Source of the DNA: a virus
DNA: 64,000 nucleotides
IMG/VR virus record: IMGVR_UViG_3300011189_000001
Span: 56,530 to 120,529 of that record
Reading direction: 5' to 3' (one strand)
Shown in pieces: positions 58,355 to 64,000 of the stretch. Each line of letters starts with the position of its first letter. The stretch's first letter is position 1. A model generated the notes under the pieces. It saw nothing but the letters and a program-made list of their open reading frames with translations, was not told the DNA's origin and did not search any database. Both the position numbers and the translations under genes were made by a program.

Positions 58355-59257
58355 ATGTCAGACTATGAAGATTGGAATTGTCCTTATTGTAATACTACCT
58401 TACCTCTAAAAAGCAAATACACAAAAAGTGGACATTTATCTAGATGTTCAGCTTGGAAGGAGTGGCGAGACTCCACCCTAACCGAAGAATTCCTTTACGC
58501 ACATTATGTTCAACAAGGGAAAGCCATGTCACACATTGCGCAAGAATTGGGATTATCTTCAGTGGCTACTATTAATAGGAAAATGAAAGAATTTGGGATC
58601 GAAACCAGATCCATCTCCGCAGCTAAAAAGATGCCTAAAGCTAGGCAGAGGGCTAAAGACACACACTTGGATAAATATGGTTCCCCTCATAATTTTTGTG
58701 CTGATCACCCTTCTAGACACGAGTGGGAGGCAAGGCTGCTAGAAGAAGAGGGTATTACCAATGTTTTTCAAAGGGAAAGCGTTAAGGAGAAGATTAAGCA
58801 ATCTTATGAAGAAAGGTATGGTACTAGGAACTTATGGACTCTAGACTGGTATCGCTCCAAGATTGCTCAGTCAATGGTATTCTCTTCCATCCACCAACAA
58901 GTGTACCAATACTTGAGTAAAATAGGAATCCCTTGTTCCGTGGAGTTTCACTTAGATAAAGATGGCGATAAAAAGGCGTTTTTCGACATCCATGTAGAAG
59001 GAACTACCAAGTTGATAGAGGTGCATGGTGATTATTGGCACGCCAACCCTGAAATTTACAATGCGGATGATGTTTTTAATTACCCTCAAGAGAGTATGAC
59101 TGCTCAAGAGAAATGGGATTATGATGCCGAACGTGTAACTTTAGCAAACGAAGCTGGATTCGACGTTCTGGTTTTGTGGGAGAAGGATATTATTAACGAA
59201 GATTGGGAAGATTGTTGCGATAAGTTAGATGAATATATAGGAGTAAAAGATGCCTAA
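58355..59257 (+). CDS. Vsr-like (EDxHD-type) homing endonuclease between split-intein halves
   Basis: 300 aa. It shows an N-terminal zinc finger (CPYCNTTLP ... H...C), an HTH (MSHIAQELGLSSVATINRK, about 50-68), DNA-recognition repeats (KARQRAKDTHLDKYGSPHNF; VKEKIKQSYEERYGTRN), and a C-terminal Vsr-like nuclease with FFDIHV and KLIEVHGDYWH followed by WDYDAERVTLANEAGFDVLVLWE. This matches the free-standing endonucleases described between split-intein genes (fractured genes). The whole gene is A/T-rich. Its end overlaps the start of the C-intein gene by 8 nt, so that gene is probably translated by coupling. It would cut intein-free ligase genes and spread the element. Confidence 0.9.
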   Translation: MSDYEDWNCPYCNTTLPLKSKYTKSGHLSRCSAWKEWRDSTLTEEFLYAHYVQQGKAMSHIAQELGLSSVATINRKMKEFGIETRSISAAKKMPKARQRAKDTHLDKYGSPHNFCADHPSRHEWEARLLEEEGITNVFQRESVKEKIKQSYEERYGTRNLWTLDWYRSKIAQSMVFSSIHQQVYQYLSKIGIPCSVEFHLDKDGDKKAFFDIHVEGTTKLIEVHGDYWHANPEIYNADDVFNYPQESMTAQEKWDYDAERVTLANEAGFDVLVLWEKDIINEDWEDCCDKLDEYIGVKDA

Positions 59258-59960
59258 AAAGGTCAAGATCAAGAGTATCAGAAAACTGGAAAGTCATGAT
59301 TCGGATCGATATGACTTACAGGTCCGTGGGAATCATAATTTTTTCGCCAATGGTGTGTTAGTTCATAACTCATGGTGCCAGATTGGTGTGATCCCTCAGC
59401 AGTTGACCTACCAAGATTACGGGCGTCTCGTCGTATGTTCGAAAGGGCTGGGGTCGAAAGGGCTGGCTTTCAAACCGGAGGCCGAACAGAACGCAAACAA
59501 CCTGTACCTTCGGGTAGCCCGGCACCTCAACGCACTGGAAAGGTTGGCCGATTACGAGGTGCCGATCTTCGTTATTGGCGAGGTGTTTGGCTCAGGGGTC
59601 CAAGATTTGGGTTACGGGGCACACACAAAATCGGATGAGACGTTAGGTTTCCGCGTGTTCGATGTGTACGAGGGTCAACCTCAACACGGTCGGTACCTCA
59701 ACGACGACGAACTCACGCAGTTTTGTGAAGAGCGCGGATTCGAACGGGTGCCGGTACTTTACCGTGGCCCCTTTTCGAAAGCCAAAATGCTTCAACTAAC
59801 TACCGGCGCTGAAACAGTCAGTGGTGAAGAGGCGCATATCCGGGAAGGGGTCGTAGTTAGACCTACAGAGGAGCGGCGTGATCTCCTGATTGGCCGGGTC
59901 CAACTCAAAAGCGTCAGCGACGATTACCTGCTTCGAAAAAACGGAACGGAACTTACATGA
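59250..59960 (+). CDS. Split-intein C-half fused to RNA ligase C-terminal part
   Basis: 236 aa. Residues 1-40 are an intein C-half: block F (YDLQVRGNHNFFANGVLVHN) ends in His39-Asn40, and the first extein residue is Ser41. From there the ligase resumes with SWCQIG, then GEVFGSG (motif III), HIREGVVVRP (motif IV) and RVQLKSVSDDYLLRK (motif V). Joined to residues 1-161 of the N-half it gives KIHG-SWCQ, an uninterrupted motif I. Without splicing neither piece can be an active ligase. Codon use returns to the phage norm after Ser41. Confidence 0.92.
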   Translation: MPKKVKIKSIRKLESHDSDRYDLQVRGNHNFFANGVLVHNSWCQIGVIPQQLTYQDYGRLVVCSKGLGSKGLAFKPEAEQNANNLYLRVARHLNALERLADYEVPIFVIGEVFGSGVQDLGYGAHTKSDETLGFRVFDVYEGQPQHGRYLNDDELTQFCEERGFERVPVLYRGPFSKAKMLQLTTGAETVSGEEAHIREGVVVRPTEERRDLLIGRVQLKSVSDDYLLRKNGTELT

Positions 59961-60553
59961 ACCTGCGCGAACTCAAATGGCTATCGTCTTTACAGACCAA
60001 GTTACAGGATCAAGTGGCGGAGCTTATCAACGAAGATATCCTCTTTAAGGGGATGTATGTGTATAGCCTCAATCAAGTGTCTATCGAAGGCGAAGAGATC
60101 AGAATCGAGGTTAACGTAGAAACCCTTAAAGATAGGACGCTCACCTCTGTCCAATCCCGCCTTCTCTTGAGCGAATTCGTCAAGCTGGGGCGTACTGAGG
60201 ATGAGGTGGAAGAGGTGGAAGAGGATTTCCATGTGAACCGGTCCGTAATCATGCAAATGGCCCGTGATCACGACGACCGCGCCGAGGGGAAGGAACCTAT
60301 GGAACCCGAGGAACCCCAATTGAAATCTATGGAGGGCCTCGACCTCGATGGTGACGGTTATTCATCGCCTTCGGTTCGGCGTGACCGGAGGACGCAAGTA
60401 GCTGAGTTGCTAAGAGGGGTGGAAGGGCGTGCGTCGTTAGAAATGTCGCACAGGGACGCGGGGTATGTTAAGTCCGCAGAGGAAGAATTCCTTGCAGGCA
60501 TAGAGCGCAATGGGATGTGGGCGAAGTTGAATGAGCTTATGGAAGACGAATGA
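59957..60553 (+). CDS. Unknown 198-aa protein co-translated with RNA ligase
   Basis: Overlaps the ligase stop (ATGA). An N-terminal alpha/beta part (VSIEGEEIRIEVNVETL) is followed by an acidic stretch and a helical end. There is no known domain. Tight coupling to the ligase makes a partner role possible. Confidence 0.6.
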   Translation: MNLRELKWLSSLQTKLQDQVAELINEDILFKGMYVYSLNQVSIEGEEIRIEVNVETLKDRTLTSVQSRLLLSEFVKLGRTEDEVEEVEEDFHVNRSVIMQMARDHDDRAEGKEPMEPEEPQLKSMEGLDLDGDGYSSPSVRRDRRTQVAELLRGVEGRASLEMSHRDAGYVKSAEEEFLAGIERNGMWAKLNELMEDE

Positions 60554-60579
60554 GGCCCTCATTTTGAGGGTAAATCAGC

Positions 60580-60620
60580 CAAATTTTTGGTGCAGACCAA
60601 ATTCGATTTTTTTGATTTCA
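60580..60620 (+). terminator. Possible terminator between convergent units
   Basis: A 6-bp stem (TTTGGT/ACCAAA) with a 4-nt loop is followed, after a short gap, by ATTTTTTTG on the plus strand. The stem is weak, so confidence is low. Confidence 0.35.
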
Positions 60621-61166
60621 TTCGGGGGCTTCGGAAGTTAAGCAAGCGGTTTTAGGGATCAGGCCGAACCCCCGCTCAAGCATCCCCGCCACCATGTTGA
60701 ACACTTGATCTGCATCCAGATCCCCTGTGTGAATACATATCTCGCTATCACACCGGAACTCCCAGATATCGGCATTGACCTCAACCGCCGCATCAATGTC
60801 TGTGAACCCGTGGTCACGACGGTCCATACGGGCCATACGGGCCTGTAGCGCTTCCCGGTTCGCAACCAGAGACACTACCCTATGCGTCACCCCCTCCTCT
60901 TTCATAACGTCCACGGGGGCGACGATCTTGCCTTGGTAAAACGTGTCCACAAGCATCACCAGATCACGCCCTTGACGCTCTAAAGCGCCCACAAGAGCCT
61001 GTTGGATAGCTTCGGTATGTTGCCAGTCGTCTGTCCAGTCGTTTTCTGGCAATGCTTGGCGGATGTGATCGACCTCGATCACCACGCTATCCCTGAAGTG
61101 TTCTAGCAAGCTATGTGCGAGGGTGGTTTTACCCACCCCCGGTGCGCCTTGTATGAATAAAATCAT
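60618..61166 (-). CDS. P-loop kinase-like protein
   Basis: 182 aa. The N-terminus MILFIQGAPGVGKTTLAHSL is a textbook Walker A; EVDHIR and a lid segment RMARMDRRDHG (about 107-117) fit a small nucleotide or polynucleotide kinase fold. The substrate cannot be read. Since an RNA ligase is next door, an end-healing 5'-kinase is a fair guess. Coupled or close (8 nt) to the HD hydrolase gene upstream. Confidence 0.7.
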   Translation of the reverse strand: MILFIQGAPGVGKTTLAHSLLEHFRDSVVIEVDHIRQALPENDWTDDWQHTEAIQQALVGALERQGRDLVMLVDTFYQGKIVAPVDVMKEEGVTHRVVSLVANREALQARMARMDRRDHGFTDIDAAVEVNADIWEFRCDSEICIHTGDLDADQVFNMVAGMLERGFGLIPKTACLTSEAPE

Positions 61167-61174
61167 GTCCGACC

Positions 61175-61666
61175 CTACAGCAGTTTGCGAATCTCACCGA
61201 CGATCTTGACTTGGCTCCCGGATAGATTGCGTTTCGTTTCCAACGTGTTCAGCATATCCGCAGTATCTTCACGGTACGATTCAGTCGGACTGTCCATGAT
61301 GTTTGACAGACGATCGGCAAGTTTGATGACCAACGCATAGCTAGACATGCCGGTCATTTTCTTGGTGAGATATTCGTTTTTGCCGATACGCTCAATCTCA
61401 TCGTCGTCCGACGTCAGTTCGTGAACCAACGACGCTACCAGCGGCGTGAATTCACTGGCTAACTCTTCGAAGGTTGTGTCCGTATCTTCCAGCGTGTCGT
61501 GCAGGAGGCAGGCGACCATCAATTCTTCAAGCCGCTTGGACTCTTTGTTGTCCGCCAACAGAAACGCCACCGTGATGGGGTGGATAACGTAAGGCAACCC
61601 AGACACCTTGCGGGTTTGACCCTTGTGTTTTTCACTGGCGAATTGGACAGCTTTAATCAGTAGCAT
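61175..61666 (-). CDS. SpoT/MESH1-like HD hydrolase, likely (p)ppGpp phosphohydrolase
   Basis: 163 aa. The motif order matches the hydrolase domain of SpoT and the stand-alone MESH1: HKGQTRKVSGLPYVIHPITVA (about 14-34), LLHDTLEDTDTT (HD-ED, about 54-65) and VIKLADRLSNI (about 113-123). There is no synthetase domain. It would remove the alarmone (p)ppGpp, keeping host growth going during infection or blunting alarmone-based defence. Other nucleotides are possible substrates. It has its own phage promoter. Confidence 0.85.
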   Translation of the reverse strand: MLLIKAVQFASEKHKGQTRKVSGLPYVIHPITVAFLLADNKESKRLEELMVACLLHDTLEDTDTTFEELASEFTPLVASLVHELTSDDDEIERIGKNEYLTKKMTGMSSYALVIKLADRLSNIMDSPTESYREDTADMLNTLETKRNLSGSQVKIVGEIRKLL

Positions 61667-61700
61667 TTCGATCTCCTACAGTCACGTTATGTTCTACTCC

Positions 61701-61730
61701 CCTATACCGTAGGGTTACGCCTTCTGTCAA
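61701..61730 (-). promoter_or_regulatory. Phage promoter copy for the HD hydrolase unit
   Basis: TTGACA, 18 nt, TATAGG on the minus strand, back to back with the plus-strand copy at 61.75 kb. Confidence 0.75.
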
Positions 61731-61745
61731 AACTCAAAGAAACTT

Positions 61746-61774
61746 TTGACAGACCTATGACACTAGGGTATAGG
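61746..61774 (+). promoter_or_regulatory. Phage promoter copy for the SprT-like gene
   Basis: TTGACA, 17 nt, TATAGG with CTAGGG before the -10. Confidence 0.85.
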
Positions 61775-61822
61775 TTAGTGAAGCAAGGGACGACACCTAC
61801 TACGAACCAAACGGAGACGACG

Positions 61823-62680
61823 ATGCTTAAAAGTGATGGAAAAGTTGGAATGAAAGTGCTGTTCGGTCGAGGCAGCGGTGAGAAAACCCTCGGCAAGATC
61901 GTCAAAATCAACCGCAAAAATTTCAAAGTAGAGACGCTGGAAGTGCGCGGTACCAAAAAGACGCATCGCAAGGGTGGCCGATGGAACGTGCCGCCTTCGC
62001 TTTGCAAACCGGCCCCGAGTGCCGAGCCTAGCCGCCAATCGGCCCCGCAGCCGAAGGCCAGCCGGGTGAAAATCAAAACCACCACCAGCTATTCGTACCG
62101 GTCCAACAACAAAGAGGTTCGAAACAGACGGGCGAGGGAAGCCGCTGGCCGGTCCGCTGATGTGTTGAAAGCCGCTTGTGACCTGAGCAACCCGCCCACG
62201 TACATCAAAGCGTCGAGGCGCTATTTGGACGGCACCACGATCCGTAAGCGTGGCGATGAGTATGATGGTCAGCGCCAGAAGCTGTACGATGCTGAAAAGA
62301 AATGCACCCGTGGCACCGAGTTCAAAACTTTCCGTCAGGCGGAGCGCTACTTGGACAAGATGTTGAATTCGGCATGGTTCAACCGCCGTTTCAACAACCC
62401 GAACGTCACGCTTCGACCGGGCCGAGGTAGCGGCAGCGCTTGCTACAGCAACGGTAGCATCCGCCTCAGCACCAAAAACCACATGTGCGAACGCATCCTG
62501 ATTCACGAACTGACGCACGCCTTGGTTCCGAAGCCGCACGCTGGCCACGGTCGTCTGTTTTGCGCCATCTACCTTGACCTTGTGCGACACTTCATGGGCG
62601 AAGACGCCTACGACCAGTTGGTTGCTGGCTACCGTGCCAAAAACGTGAAGTACCAGCCGCACAGATCCGCGAAGCGCTAA
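61823..62680 (+). CDS. SprT-like zinc metalloprotease
   Basis: 285 aa. The start at 61823 follows GGAG. An N-terminal KOW/Tudor-like barrel (VGMKVLFGRGSGEKTLGKIV, about 9-28) is followed by a basic linker and a C-terminal SprT-like domain with RILIHELTHALVP (HExxH, about 224-236) and HAGHGRLFCAIYLDL carrying the third ligand. Related proteins process DNA-protein crosslinks. The very basic sequence suggests nucleic-acid binding. Confidence 0.85.
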   Translation: MLKSDGKVGMKVLFGRGSGEKTLGKIVKINRKNFKVETLEVRGTKKTHRKGGRWNVPPSLCKPAPSAEPSRQSAPQPKASRVKIKTTTSYSYRSNNKEVRNRRAREAAGRSADVLKAACDLSNPPTYIKASRRYLDGTTIRKRGDEYDGQRQKLYDAEKKCTRGTEFKTFRQAERYLDKMLNSAWFNRRFNNPNVTLRPGRGSGSACYSNGSIRLSTKNHMCERILIHELTHALVPKPHAGHGRLFCAIYLDLVRHFMGEDAYDQLVAGYRAKNVKYQPHRSAKR

Positions 62681-62681
62681 A

Positions 62682-62729
62682 TCAAGGCCCCTTCGAATGC
62701 CCCACAGTAGTGGGGCTATTCGACCTTGA
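62682..62729 (+). terminator. Hairpin after the SprT-like gene
   Basis: Nested stems (TCAAGG...CCTTGA outside; GCCCCAC/GTGGGGC inside, loop AGTA) follow the stop codon directly. The T-run is poor, but the stem is very stable. Confidence 0.6.
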
Positions 62730-62767
62730 CCTCCAGCGCTCCGAAGCCTACTTGCTCTCTAGGACTT

Positions 62768-62797
62768 TTGACGGAGTAGGTACACTTAGGGTATAGG
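62768..62797 (+). promoter_or_regulatory. Phage promoter copy for the 163-aa gene unit
   Basis: TTGACG, 18 nt, TATAGG with TTAGGG before the -10. Confidence 0.8.
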
Positions 62798-62833
62798 TTA
62801 CTGGTAACACATAAGACACACGGAGATTCGACC

Positions 62834-63325
62834 ATGTACACATTCGGCAACGTTGTTAAAAACGGCATTTTCGTTAAGGATGGCCACCGCTATCGTCGCA
62901 TCCCCAAGTCGAAGTTCTGGAACAATGAGGGCAACGAATGGGTATTTTTCAATGCGGTGAGTACCGACCGCGATGCAAGCCCGCAGTTGTTCTTCGAAGA
63001 AGATGAAGCCGTCGACGATATCCCGTGGCGTCCGTACCGCAAAGAGGCGGTTCCGCTGGAAGATATTTTCCGCGAATTCGAACAGGTGGTTACGCATTTC
63101 CGTAAACAAGCCCACGACGTCCGGGAAAAGGAAAAGGACCCGGACTTGGCTGAGATGTACGAGGATGATGCGGACAGTCTGGAATACGTCCTCACGAATG
63201 CCCGTGACGGCCACTGGAATTTGGCGTATTCAAATATGCGACGGCTGGATACCGCCGTGCGGGAACGGATTCCCCGTGAAATGTACGACGAGATTTGCGA
63301 ACACCACATGATGGATAACCAGTGA
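62834..63325 (+). CDS. Unknown 163-aa protein
   Basis: A beta-rich start (FGNVVKNGIFVKDGHRYRRI) is followed by acidic helices (DVREKEKDPDLAEMYEDDAD). It has GGAG before the ATG and its own promoter. Its end overlaps the next GTG start. Not recognised. Confidence 0.6.
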   Translation: MYTFGNVVKNGIFVKDGHRYRRIPKSKFWNNEGNEWVFFNAVSTDRDASPQLFFEEDEAVDDIPWRPYRKEAVPLEDIFREFEQVVTHFRKQAHDVREKEKDPDLAEMYEDDADSLEYVLTNARDGHWNLAYSNMRRLDTAVRERIPREMYDEICEHHMMDNQ

Positions 63326-63648
63326 CAGTTTGCGCAGTTTATATCGAACGGGTCGGGGGACCAACTTTGGAAATACGGGGATACAACAAAATCCCCAACA
63401 CCCTACCCGACCGGGGTGATTTCATCCGGGTTCCCGGTAAAGCTAATCCGTACCGCGTGGTCGAACGTATGTGGACGTACAGCGACCAGCCAGAGGCCCT
63501 AGACTGTTTCGTAACCCTGTACGTGACCGAACGTAAGCCTTCCCTACTGCGACGTCTCTGGAGGCGTCTGAGAGGCCGAGATGGATCGCAAAGAATTCAA
63601 CAAGATACTCCGCAGGTACGATTACCAGCGGAAATCGAGCAAGGATGA
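63322..63648 (+). CDS. Unknown 108-aa protein (GTG start)
   Basis: GTG start overlapping the preceding stop. A small beta domain (CAVYIERVGGPTLEIRGY) with a basic end (LLRRLWRRLRGRDG). It overlaps the following gene by 68 nt, so one of the two ends may be misjudged. Confidence 0.5.
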   Translation: MTVCAVYIERVGGPTLEIRGYNKIPNTLPDRGDFIRVPGKANPYRVVERMWTYSDQPEALDCFVTLYVTERKPSLLRRLWRRLRGRDGSQRIQQDTPQVRLPAEIEQG

Positions 63649-63901
63649 GTACGGCGACCGTATCTACACCTACACGCACGATGAGGTGGGGGTCGTGCTA
63701 ACGGTTGACCAACATACAGTGGACCTTGAGGGGTCGTCGTGGTCGTGCTATCACTTCGAACAGGCTGCAGCGTTACTTGTCGGAGCCGTAGGTTCAAGTA
63801 AATGCGGAATCCGCAGTCGAGATCAACGTCAATGGTATCTGCATCAACGACACGTTTCACAACAGCTTGTTAGTTCCAAAGATCCATACTATCCTCCGTA
63901 A
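63581..63901 (+). CDS. Unknown 106-aa protein, C-terminus doubtful
   Basis: The first 70 residues look like a real coding stretch (YGDRIYTYTHDEVGVVLTVDQH). Beyond about residue 70 the frame loses protein-like character, while the minus strand there reads like the start of a staphylococcal-nuclease domain. A frameshift or gene overlap near 63780 is likely. Confidence 0.45.
   Translation: MDRKEFNKILRRYDYQRKSSKDEYGDRIYTYTHDEVGVVLTVDQHTVDLEGSSWSCYHFEQAAALLVGAVGSSKCGIRSRDQRQWYLHQRHVSQQLVSSKDPYYPP
63771..63854 (-). pseudogene. Staphylococcal-nuclease-like N-terminal fragment
   Basis: On the minus strand a GTG-started frame reads VKRVVDADTIDVDLDCGFRI followed by YLNLRLR. This closely resembles the first strands of thermonuclease/SNase domains (RVVDGDTIDVDIDLGF). 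The rest of the domain does not follow in frame. It is either a short remnant or a chance match on the strand opposite to the predicted gene. Confidence 0.35.
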
Positions 63902-63940
63902 GGTAAGTTAGGTCCTACCTCCGATACAAGGAGATTCTAT

Positions 63941-64000
63941 ATGTGGAAAGAGATCAAACAGTGGCTTTATCGACGCCTCCACTTCCATAGCTGGAGGTAT
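63941..64000 (+). CDS. Start of an unknown gene (runs off right edge)
   Basis: ATG at 63941 with AAGGAG 7 nt upstream. The first 20 codons (MWKEIKQWLYRRLHFHSWRY) are basic and aromatic. Nothing further can be said. Confidence 0.55.
   Translation, partial: MWKEIKQWLYRRLHFHSWRY

Overview
The window is a contiguous stretch of a large, virulent, tailed-phage-like genome. It carries no rRNA or ordinary host housekeeping operons. Genes are tightly packed and often overlap by ATGA or TGATG. It combines a phage-encoded replication and recombination set with many small unknown genes, free-standing homing endonucleases, a split intein and a tmRNA. The host cannot be named. Strong Shine-Dalgarno sites, a Lol-type lipoprotein signal, sigma70-type promoters and a one-piece tmRNA fit a bacterium, probably Gram-negative. 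No capsid, tail, terminase or DNA polymerase gene is visible, so those lie outside the window.

Left arm (1-23.5 kb, all minus strand): DNA metabolism. A bisected Rad50/SbcC ATPase (two genes), its SbcD nuclease, a Cas4-like nuclease, a beta-type sliding clamp, RecA with a doubled C-terminal module, a RuvC-like resolvase, a probable ssDNA-binding protein, RecD2 helicase, NAD-dependent DNA ligase, a class II (B12-dependent) ribonucleotide reductase, delta and delta-prime clamp-loader subunits, and a KH RNA-binding protein. The replisome parts are of bacterial type rather than T4 type. A 1.5 kb stretch (23.5-25.05 kb) has no convincing large gene and holds repeats and hairpins.

Middle (25-48 kb): a CobS-like AAA+ ATPase and a CobT-like VWA protein, two sigma-factor-like proteins, a GIY-YIG endonuclease, a lytic transglycosylase, a lipoprotein, a membrane metalloprotease, and a Ro60 (TROVE+VWA) protein preceded by a structured RNA that looks like a bacterial Y RNA. 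Many small unknown genes follow on both strands.

Right arm (48-64 kb): a four-gene operon encoding the full nicotinamide-to-NAD+ Preiss-Handler route (PncA, PncB, NadD, NadE); a frameshifted HNH endonuclease beside a tmRNA gene; then mainly plus-strand small genes. Among these is an Rnl5-type RNA ligase cut by a split intein immediately after its catalytic KxHG motif, with a Vsr-like homing endonuclease gene between the two intein halves. A P-loop kinase, a SpoT/MESH1-like HD hydrolase and an SprT-like protease follow.

Fourteen copies of one sigma70-like promoter (TTGACR, 16-18 nt, TATARG-type, usually with TAGGG just before the -10) drive the genes from 25 kb rightwards on both strands. None was seen in the left replication arm. 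They tie the NAD operon, CobS/CobT pair, ppGpp hydrolase, SprT protease and several small genes into one likely co-expressed set.
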